From the NCBI GenBank assembly GCA_046331625.1, contig JAXLQL010000045.1:1-41298 (forward strand): 41,298 nt of DNA, in the 5' to 3' direction. The notes under the pieces were generated by a model. The model was given only the letters and a program-made list of their open reading frames with translations. It did no database searches and was not told the DNA's origin. Below, piece after piece: positions 15,740 to 23,621 of this stretch; within the stretch, counting starts at the first letter, position 1, and each line of letters starts with the position of its first letter. A program made the position numbers and the translations under genes. The stretch comes from JAXLQL01 sp046331625. Lineage in GTDB: Bacteria > Acidobacteriota > Terriglobia > Bryobacterales > Bryobacteraceae.

Positions 15740-18094
15740 ATGCTCTACGTCATCTCGCATATCTGGCAATGCTTGCTCATCGCGTTCGGACTTGGCGCGG
15801 CTTTGGCCGCGCTGCTTCGGAGCCTGTTCAAGGATTTCGCGCTTCGCAGCGAGATCCCGGCTGAAGCGGATCTCTCGGGGTACGTCAAACGCCACGAGTT
15901 GCCGTCCATGCCCGACGTGTCCGGGTTCGCTCCCGTGGCAGCGCTGGCGGCATTGGCGCACAAGAGCGACCTTCCGGACTTTTCGAAGTTCGCATTGAAG
16001 TCCGATTTGCAGGCTCCCCCCGATCTTTCTCCGTATCTCAAGAAGGCAGACTTGCCGAAGCCTCCGGACGTCTCGGGCTTCCTCACCGCCGCAGCACTAG
16101 CTCCGCTGGCGCTCAAGAAGGACCTGCCGGCGCTTCCTGACTTTTCCAAGTTCGCGATGAAGTCTGACCTGCCGGATCTGTCGCCCTACGCGCTCAAGAA
16201 GGACCTGCCATCGCTGCCTGACTTCGGCACCTTCGCAATGAAGAAGGACTTGCCCCAGCTTCCGAACTTCACCAACTTCGCGCTCAAGTCCGACATTCCG
16301 CACGTGGACCTCTCTGGCTTTGCGTTGTTGTCGGGGTTGCCTGACTTCGGCACGTTCGCACTGAAGAAGGACATCCCGCATCTGCCGGACCTCACGCCCT
16401 ACGCGAAGAAGTTCGAGATTCCTGCTGCGGCTGATTTAACGCCGTATGCTTTGAAGAAGGACATCCCGCACCTGCCGGACCTCACGCCCTACGCGAAGAA
16501 GTCCGAGATTCCTGCTGCGGCTGATCTGACGCCGTATGCGCTGAAGAAGGACATCCCGCATTTGCCGGACCTCACGCCTTACGCGAAGAAGTCCGAGATT
16601 CCGGCTGCGGCTGATCTGACGCCGTACGCGCTGAAGAAGGACATCCCGCATTTGCCGGACCTCACGCCATACGCGAAGAAGTCCGAGATTCCGGCTGCGG
16701 CTGATCTGACGCCGTACGCGCTGAAGAAGGATATTCCGCACTTGCCGGACCTCACGCCGTATGCGAAGAAGTCCGAGATTCCCGCTGCGGCTGATCTGAC
16801 GCCGTACGCGCTGAAGAAGGACATCCCGCACCTGCCGGACCTCACTCCTTACGCGAAGAAGTCCGAGATCCCGCACTTGCCCGATCTGAGTCCATTCGCG
16901 TTGAAGAAGGATATTCCGCATCTGGATCTCACCCCCTACGCCAAGAGATCCGAGATTCCCGCTGCGGCTGACCTGACGCCGTACGCACTGAAGAAGGATA
17001 TTCCACACCTGGATCTCACCCCCTACGCCAAGAAATCCGAGATCCCGCATCTCCCCGACCTGACTCCTTACGCGCTGAAGAAGGACATCCCGCACGTGGA
17101 CCTGACGCCGTATGCGAAGAAGTCGGAAATCCCGCCGGCGGCCAACCTCACCGGGTTCGCCAAGCTGTCGGACATTCCCAAGCTGCCGGATCTTTCCGGG
17201 TTCGCGCTCAAGGCGGCGTTGCCAGATCTGTCGGGTTACGCCAAGAAGTCCGAGATCCCGCATCTGCCTGACTTGGCGCCTTACGCGCTGAAGAAAGATA
17301 TTCCGCAGATCGATCTGGCGCCCTACGCCAGGAAGTCAGACATTCCCGCCTTGCCGAACCTCGCGCCGTATGCGCTGAAGACCGACATCCCGCGGCTCCC
17401 GAGTCTCGATCCCTACGCGCTCAAGAGTGATCTTGCCGCCAAAGACGCCGAGATCGCCGCGTTGCGCGGGGAACTCTCCCGTCTCCAGGGCTTGATTCCG
17501 CCACCGCCACCGGCGAAGCCCGCGGACCCGGATGATCTCAAGCTCATCTGGGGCGTGGGACCGGTGCTCGAAAAGCGCCTCCACTCGCTCGGCATCTACA
17601 CCTTCAAGCAAGTAGCGCTCTGGCGCGATCCCGAAATCGACGAAATCGAGCCCAAGCTCGAGACCGTTCCAGATCGCGTGCGCCGCGAAAACTGGATGGC
17701 GCACTCTCGCCGTTTGCATTATGAGAAGTACGGCGAGTGGCTGGCCGAGTACAAGGGCCGCGGGCCTCTGGTTCAAACAGAGCCGGTCACCACGCTGGTG
17801 GAGCATCGCACCGAGCCACGCGCCAGGTCAGGCCGTGGCGCGGGTAAGGGCGACGACCTCAAGCTGATCTGGGGAGTCGGCCCCGTGCTCGAGAAGCGGC
17901 TCCACTCGCTGGGCATCACCACATTCGCTCAGATCGCCAAGTGGACCGACAAGGACATCGACGCGATCGAACCCAAGCTGGATACCGTGCCTGACCGCAT
18001 CCGCCGCGAGGGTTGGGTGGAGCATGCGTCGCGCCTGCAGCACGATGTGGACGCGCCGCCTCCGCCGCAGGCCAAGGCGGCCGGGGCGCACTAG
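15740..18094 (+). CDS. Membrane-anchored ~15-residue-repeat protein with two C-terminal helix-hairpin-helix-like domains
   Basis: This is a 784-residue protein with three parts. Residues of about 3-26 form one membrane helix (WQCLLIAFGLGAALAALL) followed by Arg/Lys. Residues of about 30-572 hold about 36 units of a 12-21-residue repeat, consensus D-L-T-P-Y-A-L/K-K-K/S-D/E-I-P-h-L-P. The central units alternate two types (ALKKDIPHLP and AKKSEIPAAA). Two domains of about 70 residues follow, both starting DDLKLIWGVGPVLEKRLHSLGI; they resemble the helix-hairpin-helix domain of COG3743 (annotated as predicted flap-endonuclease-like), with a Pro-rich linker before the first. Positive charges after the helix favour a cytoplasmic C-terminus. 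The repeat recalls YALKSDIP repeats in phage tail fibres (from memory). It is tightly coupled to the OmpA-domain gene. The role is unknown. Confidence 0.85.
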   Translation: MLYVISHIWQCLLIAFGLGAALAALLRSLFKDFALRSEIPAEADLSGYVKRHELPSMPDVSGFAPVAALAALAHKSDLPDFSKFALKSDLQAPPDLSPYLKKADLPKPPDVSGFLTAAALAPLALKKDLPALPDFSKFAMKSDLPDLSPYALKKDLPSLPDFGTFAMKKDLPQLPNFTNFALKSDIPHVDLSGFALLSGLPDFGTFALKKDIPHLPDLTPYAKKFEIPAAADLTPYALKKDIPHLPDLTPYAKKSEIPAAADLTPYALKKDIPHLPDLTPYAKKSEIPAAADLTPYALKKDIPHLPDLTPYAKKSEIPAAADLTPYALKKDIPHLPDLTPYAKKSEIPAAADLTPYALKKDIPHLPDLTPYAKKSEIPHLPDLSPFALKKDIPHLDLTPYAKRSEIPAAADLTPYALKKDIPHLDLTPYAKKSEIPHLPDLTPYALKKDIPHVDLTPYAKKSEIPPAANLTGFAKLSDIPKLPDLSGFALKAALPDLSGYAKKSEIPHLPDLAPYALKKDIPQIDLAPYARKSDIPALPNLAPYALKTDIPRLPSLDPYALKSDLAAKDAEIAALRGELSRLQGLIPPPPPAKPADPDDLKLIWGVGPVLEKRLHSLGIYTFKQVALWRDPEIDEIEPKLETVPDRVRRENWMAHSRRLHYEKYGEWLAEYKGRGPLVQTEPVTTLVEHRTEPRARSGRGAGKGDDLKLIWGVGPVLEKRLHSLGITTFAQIAKWTDKDIDAIEPKLDTVPDRIRREGWVEHASRLQHDVDAPPPPQAKAAGAH
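16361..16900 (+). repeat. Tandem 90-bp repeats (6 units) inside the repeat protein gene
   Basis: CTGAAGAAGG or TTGAAGAAGG recurs at 16361, 16451, 16541, 16631, 16721, 16811 and 16901, an exact 90-base period. Each unit encodes one pair of 15-residue repeats. The units differ mainly at synonymous third positions, and the last changes Ala-Ala-Ala to His-Leu-Pro. High identity suggests recent duplication and possible length variation between strains; it also makes this stretch vulnerable to assembly collapse. Confidence 0.95.
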
Positions 18095-18217
18095 TAAGAC
18101 GTTTTCGCGAATATTTTCGAAAATTGCCGGACCGGGTCCGTCGAGTTACTGTCCGGCGTCCAGGGGTAGAAGCGCTGCGAGCGGTGTGGCGACAGTACGC
18201 CCGCCGCCGCGGCGCTC

Positions 18218-18223
18218 TACAAT
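18218..18223 (+). promoter_or_regulatory. Possible -10 element for tgt
   Basis: TACAAT lies nine bases before the GTG start at 18232, which would make the transcript nearly leaderless. No good -35 was found. The 137-base gap before tgt also holds the palindrome TTTTCGAAAA near 18113. This is weak evidence only. Confidence 0.3.
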
Positions 18224-18231
18224 AAACAGAA

Positions 18232-19356
18232 GTGCGAGCGCTCCGCTTCGAGATTCAGGCCACTTGCCCCACCACCGGCGCTCGCGCCGGATTGCTCCAC
18301 ACCCCTCACGGCATCGTGGAGACACCGGTCTTCATGCCCGTGGGCACGCAAGCTTCGGTGAAGGGGCTGACGCAGCGTCATCTTGCCGAAGACGTCGACA
18401 CCCGTATTCTGCTCGGCAACACCTACCACCTGTTCCTGCGGCCGGGGCACGAGTCGATCCGCAAGCTCGGCGGGCTACATCGATTCATGAACTGGGAACG
18501 CGCGATCCTAACCGACTCTGGCGGCTTTCAGGCTTTCTCGCTCAGCAAGCTGACCAAGATCACCGACACGGGCGTGTTGTTCCGATCGCACCTCAACGGC
18601 GATGCACACCTGTTCACGCCGGAATCCACTGTCGACGTGCAGATGGCGCTCGGCAGCGACATCATGATGGTGCTCGACGAATGCCTTGCCTATCCGGCGA
18701 GCCACGAAGCCACTCGCGCGTCGATCGAGCGCACCATTCGCTGGGCGCACGCCGCCTTCGCCTACTGGACTCCGAAGCGCGACGGCACGCAGGCGCTGTT
18801 CCCCATCGTCCAGGGCGGCACGCACGTGGATCTCCGCCGCGAATGCGCGCGCCGTCTGGTGGATCTCGACGCCGATGGGTACGCAATCGGGGGGCTTTCC
18901 GTCGGTGAACCCCGTGCACTCAGCATGGAGATGACGGAGGCTACCGCGCCGGAGCTGCCCAGGGAGCGCCCGCGCTACGTGATGGGCGTGGGGACGCCCG
19001 AGGAACTTCCCGAGTACGTTGCCCGCGGAGTGGACATGATGGACTGCGTCATGCCGTCTCGCAACGCGCGCAACGGATGCCTGTTCACGGCGCAGGGCAA
19101 GCTCATCATCAAGCATTCCCGGTACAAGGAAGACAACGGTCCCGTGGACGCCGGCTGCGCCTGCTACACCTGCCGGAATCACTCTCGCGCCTACCTTCGC
19201 CACCTGTTCCTGGCCGGCGAGATGCTGTTTTGCACCCTCGCAACCATCCACAACCTGTGCCGGTATCTTGACATTATGAGGAAAATCAGGCAGTCTATTC
19301 TGCTTGGGCACTTCCCAGAGTACCTTCAGGCATTGCGTACCCTCCCCGTCGAGTGA
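18232..19356 (+). CDS. tgt: tRNA-guanine(34) transglycosylase (queuine tRNA-ribosyltransferase)
   Basis: This 374-residue enzyme exchanges guanine-34 of GUN-anticodon tRNAs for preQ1 on the way to queuosine. The start is GTG (18232), followed by RALRFEIQATCPTTGARAG. The acid/base Asp is D95 in TDSGGFQAFS, the nucleophile D271 is in DMMDCVMPSRNARNG, and GGLSVGEP forms part of the base pocket. Zinc is held by C309, C311, C314 and H340, with the same spacing as E. coli Tgt. It precedes yajC-secD-secF, the gene order also known from E. coli (queA-tgt-yajC-secD-secF). No queA is present upstream; the repeat-protein cassette takes its place. Confidence 0.96.
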   Translation: MRALRFEIQATCPTTGARAGLLHTPHGIVETPVFMPVGTQASVKGLTQRHLAEDVDTRILLGNTYHLFLRPGHESIRKLGGLHRFMNWERAILTDSGGFQAFSLSKLTKITDTGVLFRSHLNGDAHLFTPESTVDVQMALGSDIMMVLDECLAYPASHEATRASIERTIRWAHAAFAYWTPKRDGTQALFPIVQGGTHVDLRRECARRLVDLDADGYAIGGLSVGEPRALSMEMTEATAPELPRERPRYVMGVGTPEELPEYVARGVDMMDCVMPSRNARNGCLFTAQGKLIIKHSRYKEDNGPVDAGCACYTCRNHSRAYLRHLFLAGEMLFCTLATIHNLCRYLDIMRKIRQSILLGHFPEYLQALRTLPVE

Positions 19357-19413
19357 GCGTCGCTACCTCTGTTTGCGTGGCCTGCGAATGGCCGCTCTTT
19401 GCGAGGTTTCGAA

Positions 19414-19725
19414 TTGACGCTGGCGTTGTTGTTGCAGAGCTCTCAACAAGCTCCTTTGCTCGGCCCTCTGACGATGGCCGCGATGTTTGGTATCTTCTAT
19501 TTTCTGGTCTTCTTGCCCATGCAGAGGCAGAAGAAGGCGCAGCAGAAGATGCTTTCAGAGTTGAAGAGCGGCGATACGGTAGTGACCAACGGCGGGATCA
19601 TCGGTGTGATCGTCTCCACCGCGGATGACGGAACCATGGTGCTGCGGGTGAAGCCGGGCGACGTGAAGCTCCAAGTCACGCGCGCCTCCGTAGCCAGCAT
19701 CTGGGCGCCCGAGAAAGCAAGTTGA
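19414..19725 (+). CDS. yajC: Preprotein translocase subunit YajC
   Basis: This small inner-membrane protein of 103 residues has one helix (LTMAAMFGIFYFLVFLPMQRQ) followed by the conserved cytoplasmic domain (MLSELKSGDTVVTNGGIIGVI). It associates with SecDF. There is no ATG in a suitable place. I chose TTG 19414 because GCGAGG lies eight bases upstream; TTG 19399 would add five residues (MRGFE). Twelve bases separate it from secD. Confidence 0.9.
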   Translation: MTLALLLQSSQQAPLLGPLTMAAMFGIFYFLVFLPMQRQKKAQQKMLSELKSGDTVVTNGGIIGVIVSTADDGTMVLRVKPGDVKLQVTRASVASIWAPEKAS

Positions 19726-19737
19726 AGGAAGTTCATC

Positions 19738-21351
19738 ATGAGTTTGAAAACGAAGTGGCTCATCATTGCGGCTGTGATTCTGGGATGCATCTACCTCATC
19801 ATCGGCATCCCCAAGTCCAAAGACGAAGTGGTGGCCAACGTGAAGCAGAACCTGCGGCTCGGGCTCGACCTCAAGGGTGGTAGCCACCTGGTGGTCCAGA
19901 TCCAGTTGCAGGATGCGTTCAAGTCCGAAGCCGATACCTCGATCCAGCGCCTCAAGGAAGACATGGGCAAGGGCGGCATCCCCTACTCGACGATGGACCG
20001 CAACGATCCGCAAACGCTGGCCGACGCCGAGTCGATCCAGATCGACGTGAAGGGCGTCCCGATCGACAAGACGGGCGCCTTCCGCCAACTCGTCACCGAG
20101 AAGCTTCCCGCCTGGGTGCTGACGGCGGTGAACTCCACTGACTATCGGCTGAACTACAAGAAGTCGGAGGCGATCGCGTTGCGCGCCGATACGATGAGCC
20201 GCGCGGTGCAGACGATCGACAAGCGCATCAACGGGCTGGGCCTCACCGAATCCACCGTGCAGCCTCGCGGCCGCGCCGACGCCGAGTCGGAAGTGATGAT
20301 CCAGATGCCTGGCGTCGACGATCCGGCTCGCGTAAAGCAGATTTTGCAAACGGCGGCGGTGCTCGAGCTGACCGACGTGAAGGATGGTCCGTTCCCGAGC
20401 ATGGAAGCCGCCATGAGCCGGTTCAATGGCGTGCTGCCGTTGAACACGAAGCTGGTCAAGTCCGCGGGCCGCGGCGGTGAGTCGGCCGAATCGTACTATT
20501 TGTTGAGCCGGATCCCTGTGGTGACCGGCCGCGACCTGCGCAACGCGCGCCCCAGCCGGGACGAGTTCGGCCGCTGGGAGACCGACTTCACGCTGTCGCA
20601 GGAAGCGGCCAAGCGCTTCGGCGCATTCACCGAAGCGAACATCAACAACCGCCTGGCGATCGTGCTGGACAATCAGGTGCGTAGCGCGCCGACGATCCAG
20701 AATCGCATTGACGACAATGGACGCATCACTGGCGCTGCCACCGAGAGCGAAGCGGCTGACCTGTCGCTGGTGCTGCGGTCCGGATCGCTCCCGGCCGGGA
20801 TCAAGTATCTGCAGGAGACGACAGTGGGGCCTTCGCTCGGCGCCGACTCCATCCGGCAGGGCTTCGTCGCCGGTATCGCCGGGTTGATCGCCGTGGTGGC
20901 GGTGATGTTGATCTACTACAAAGGCAGCGGGATCAACGCGACGCTCGCCCTGATTTTGAACGCCTTGATGCTGATCGCGGCCATGTCGTGGCTCGAGAGC
21001 GTGCTCACCTTGCCGGGCATTGCCGGTATCATCCTCACCATCGGCATCGCCGTGGACAGCAACGTGCTGATCTTCGAGCGCATTCGTGAGGAGTTGCGGG
21101 GCGGCAAGGCGATTCCGGCGGCGATCGACGCCGGCTTCGGCAGAGCATTTCTGACCATCTTCGACACGCACGTGACGGCGGTGGTCAGTTCGGCGTTTTT
21201 GTTCCTGTTCGGTTCGGGCCCGGTCAAGGGCTTTGCGGTGACGCTGGTGATCGGCTTGATCGCCAACGTGTTTACAGCGGTGTTCGTGTCGCGCGCCCTG
21301 TTCGAGTGGTCGCTGGCGCGGAACCCGAGGATGGAGACGTTGAGCATTTAA
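19738..21351 (+). CDS. secD: Protein translocase subunit SecD
   Basis: This 537-residue membrane protein uses the proton gradient with SecF to pull proteins out of the Sec channel. A first helix (WLIIAAVILGCIYLIIGI) is followed by the signature LGLDLKGGSHLVVQI and a large periplasmic P1 domain. The RND-like six-helix region begins near residue 375 (LGADSIRQGFVAGIAGLIAVVAVML) and includes the D-Asn motif IGIAVDSNVLIFERIREELR. GGAAG (GAAGGAAG) precedes ATG 19738 at good distance. Length and order fit normal SecD. A 113-base gap with a hairpin separates it from secF. Confidence 0.96.
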   Translation: MSLKTKWLIIAAVILGCIYLIIGIPKSKDEVVANVKQNLRLGLDLKGGSHLVVQIQLQDAFKSEADTSIQRLKEDMGKGGIPYSTMDRNDPQTLADAESIQIDVKGVPIDKTGAFRQLVTEKLPAWVLTAVNSTDYRLNYKKSEAIALRADTMSRAVQTIDKRINGLGLTESTVQPRGRADAESEVMIQMPGVDDPARVKQILQTAAVLELTDVKDGPFPSMEAAMSRFNGVLPLNTKLVKSAGRGGESAESYYLLSRIPVVTGRDLRNARPSRDEFGRWETDFTLSQEAAKRFGAFTEANINNRLAIVLDNQVRSAPTIQNRIDDNGRITGAATESEAADLSLVLRSGSLPAGIKYLQETTVGPSLGADSIRQGFVAGIAGLIAVVAVMLIYYKGSGINATLALILNALMLIAAMSWLESVLTLPGIAGIILTIGIAVDSNVLIFERIREELRGGKAIPAAIDAGFGRAFLTIFDTHVTAVVSSAFLFLFGSGPVKGFAVTLVIGLIANVFTAVFVSRALFEWSLARNPRMETLSI

Positions 21352-21422
21352 CGCTTCGACATTTGAGTGCCTGGGCGTTTTTGTGGTAGCGTTTGATGAA
21401 CGCCTGGGAACAAAACTGAGTG

Positions 21423-21452
21423 GTCCGGTGTCTACGGGTACGTGAGCCGGAC
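21423..21452 (+). promoter_or_regulatory. Stable hairpin in the secD-secF gap, next to the secF start
   Basis: GTCCGG (21423-21428) pairs with CCGGAC (21447-21452), and TACG (21433-21436) pairs with CGTG (21441-21444) around a GGTA loop. It ends 12 bases before the secF ATG, where no Shine-Dalgarno sequence is visible. A second inverted pair, GGCGTT/AACGCC, lies further upstream in the same gap. Translational control is an inference. Confidence 0.55.
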
Positions 21453-21464
21453 AGTAGTGACTAG

Positions 21465-22724
21465 ATGGAAATCTTCAAGAACACGAATTACGACTTCATC
21501 GGCAAGCAGAAGTTCTTCATCGGGCTGTCTGTCGTGCTGTTTTTGGCTGGGATGATTAGTCTGGCGGTGAAGGGAGGTCCGAAGTACGGGATCGACTTCA
21601 AGGGTGGTACCGTTACCTATCTCCGATTCGCGAATGCTCCGAACGAGGATACGATTCGAAAGGCGTTGTCGGCGAAGATCCCCGGAGAAGTGACGGTACA
21701 GCCGGTGATCGGGCAAAACGAAGTCATGGTGAGCACCGAACTGAAGAGCGAAAGCGAACTCGAGCAGGCCCGCAAGACGATGCTCGAGACGTTGTACGCG
21801 ACGTTCCAGCAGCCGGGCGCCAAGCCGGACTTCCACGCGATGGGTGTGGATGCGTTGGTGGAGAAGCTCCAGCAGCCGCTCCAGCAGGCGAGCGTCGCGC
21901 TGTCGGGCGATCAGTTGCGCGCCGTGGCGAAGGACATTCTCAACTACCGCGATACGCCTCCGCGTTCGGCGTTGATCAAGAACTTCGATGAGTTGAGCGC
22001 CGTTCCGGGCGTGACGCCGCCGATGATCAACGTGATGAAGCAAGAGCTATCGCTGGCTCCGTTCGCCGTGCGCGGGTTCGAGTTGGTGGGGCCGAAGATC
22101 GGCGAGGAACTGCGGCGCCAGGCGCTCTACGCCACGCTGCTCGCGCTGGCGGGAATGCTGATCTACGTAGGCTTCCGGTTCGAGTGGGTGTATGGGGCAG
22201 CGGCGGTACTGGCCGTGTTCCACGACACGCTGATCACCATAGGGCTGTTCTCGATCTTCAACAAGGAGATCTCGCTGACGGTGATCGCGGCGTTGTTGAC
22301 GCTGGTGGGCTATTCGATGAACGACACGATTGTCGTATTCGACCGGATTCGCGAGAACTTGAAGGCGATGCGCAAGGAAGACTTCACCTCGCTGGTGAAC
22401 TCGAGCATCAATCAGACGCTGAGCCGGACGGTGATGGCGAGCGGATTGACGTTCCTCACCGCAGTGGCCTTGTGGCTGTTTGGCGGACAGGTGCTGAACG
22501 GTTTCTCGTTCGCCTTGGTGGTAGGCATTCTGGTCGGTACGTACTCGTCCATTTTCGTGGCGAGTCCGCTGCTGATCTGGTGGCAGAATCGATTGGAAGC
22601 AAGAAAGAGCGCGATGGGTGTTGCAACAGCGCCCGTGACGAAAGAAAATATTCGGGATACGTCGAAGGACCGGGACGCCGCAAAGGACGCGAGGAAGAAG
22701 CCCACGTCGAAGGCAGCACGGTAG
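21465..22724 (+). CDS. secF: Protein translocase subunit SecF with an enlarged periplasmic domain
   Basis: This is a 419-residue partner of SecD. The first helix (FFIGLSVVLFLAGMISLAV) and YGIDFKGGTVTYLRF are followed by a P1 domain, then FELVGPKIGEELRRQA and five further helices with GYSMNDTIVVFDRIRENL. The usual SecF length is about 300-320 residues. The excess is mainly an insertion at about 116-202, between the P1 strands and the VGP motif, containing a helical stretch and NFDELSAVPGVTPPMINVM. A Lys/Asp-rich cytoplasmic tail follows the last helix. No Shine-Dalgarno sequence precedes ATG 21465. Seventy-six bases separate it from tonB. Confidence 0.95.
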   Translation: MEIFKNTNYDFIGKQKFFIGLSVVLFLAGMISLAVKGGPKYGIDFKGGTVTYLRFANAPNEDTIRKALSAKIPGEVTVQPVIGQNEVMVSTELKSESELEQARKTMLETLYATFQQPGAKPDFHAMGVDALVEKLQQPLQQASVALSGDQLRAVAKDILNYRDTPPRSALIKNFDELSAVPGVTPPMINVMKQELSLAPFAVRGFELVGPKIGEELRRQALYATLLALAGMLIYVGFRFEWVYGAAAVLAVFHDTLITIGLFSIFNKEISLTVIAALLTLVGYSMNDTIVVFDRIRENLKAMRKEDFTSLVNSSINQTLSRTVMASGLTFLTAVALWLFGGQVLNGFSFALVVGILVGTYSSIFVASPLLIWWQNRLEARKSAMGVATAPVTKENIRDTSKDRDAAKDARKKPTSKAAR

Positions 22725-22751
22725 TCCAGGCCGGCTTGCCGCCGGTCGTTG

Positions 22752-22757
22752 TACAAT
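22752..22757 (+). promoter_or_regulatory. Possible -10 element for the tonB cluster
   Basis: TACAAT lies within the palindrome TTGTACAA (22749-22756), 43 bases before the tonB start. A clear -35 is lacking. If active, it would allow tonB-exbB-exbD to be expressed apart from secDF. Confidence 0.35.
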
Positions 22758-22800
22758 GGCTGTCCGCAAGGAAGAAGAGCTGAAAGGCTGAAGAGCGAAT

Positions 22801-23568
22801 ATGTTCGAGCAAAGCTTGATCGAAACAACAGGGAAAACCAGAAAGACCGGTACGGTCCTGATGTCGACGCTGATCCAGTTGGGATTGGTGTTCGTCGCGG
22901 TGATCCTGCCGATGATCTACTTCGAAACGTTGTCGGGGGTGCAGTTGCAGAGCTTCCTCGTGGCGCCGCCGCCACCGCCTCCGCCACCTCCGCCTCCGGC
23001 CGCTCCGCCGCCGAAGGTGGTGAAGGTGATTCCGCGCCAGCTCGACGCCAACAAACTGATGGCGCCCAAGCAGATCCCGAAAGAAATCGCCGTGATCAAG
23101 GAAGACGAACTCCCGCCGCCGGTTTCGGCCGGTGTGGTGGGCGGCGTGGCCGGTGGCGTTCCCGGCGGCGCGCTCAGCGGCGTGATCGGCGGTATCGTGG
23201 GTTCGGTTCCCACGGCTGCTCCTCCTCCGCCTCCTCCGCCTCCCAAGGTGGAAGAGAAGCCGAAGCCGGTTACCCCGCAGCGAATCCGCGTCGGCGGCAA
23301 CGTGCAGTCGGCGAAACTGAAGCGCCAACCCAAGCCGGTGTACCCACCGTTGGCGCGCCAGGCGCGTATCCAGGGCACGGTGCGCTTCACCGCCGTGATC
23401 GCCAAAGACGGAACTATTCAGAACCTGCAACTGATCAGCGGCCACCCGCTGCTGGTCCAGTCGGCGCAGGATGCAGTAAAGCAGTGGGTGTATGAGCCGA
23501 CCATGCTCAACAACGAGCCAGTCGAGGTCATCACTCAGATCGATGTGAATTTCACCTTGACCCAGTAG
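22801..23568 (+). CDS. tonB: Energy transducer TonB
   Basis: This 255-residue protein is anchored by one helix (TLIQLGLVFVAVILPMIYF) and spans the periplasm. It has two polyproline tracts of eleven and eight prolines separated by a Gly/Val-rich stretch (about 111-135). The C-terminal TonB domain begins at KRQPKPVYPPLARQARIQGTVRFTA and closes with WVYEPTMLNNEPVEV. It passes inner-membrane proton-gradient energy from ExbB-ExbD to outer-membrane receptors. The long polyprolines should need EF-P for translation. exbB follows 53 bases downstream, and a tandem CAATCAACT duplication (23586-23603) lies in that gap. Confidence 0.95.
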   Translation: MFEQSLIETTGKTRKTGTVLMSTLIQLGLVFVAVILPMIYFETLSGVQLQSFLVAPPPPPPPPPPPAAPPPKVVKVIPRQLDANKLMAPKQIPKEIAVIKEDELPPPVSAGVVGGVAGGVPGGALSGVIGGIVGSVPTAAPPPPPPPPKVEEKPKPVTPQRIRVGGNVQSAKLKRQPKPVYPPLARQARIQGTVRFTAVIAKDGTIQNLQLISGHPLLVQSAQDAVKQWVYEPTMLNNEPVEVITQIDVNFTLTQ

Positions 23569-23621
23569 CTGGAGAGGCGCTCGGTCAATCAACTCAATCA
23601 ACTCGCAGGAGAATCGTTACC

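Noticed and set aside
16361..16900. Possible CRISPR array
   Set aside because: The period is regular at 90 bases, but there are no unique spacers; the whole unit is repeated and in frame within a gene.
16436..17263. Minus-strand frame repeating RRQISRSRNLGLLRVRREVRQ-type sequence
   Set aside because: It is the reverse reading of the 90-bp repeats. The plus strand frame continues into conserved C-terminal domains and is tightly coupled to the OmpA gene.
15740..18094. Prophage tail-fibre gene
   Set aside because: The repeat recalls tail-fibre motifs, but no phage genes flank it and it is coupled to an OmpA-domain gene and ends in cellular-type domains.
19555..21171. Minus-strand open frame of 538 codons opposite secD
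   Set aside because: SecD on the plus strand is certain. The minus frame is His/Arg-rich without domain similarity.
22456..23601. Minus-strand open frame opposite secF and tonB
   Set aside because: It crosses two well-identified plus-strand genes.
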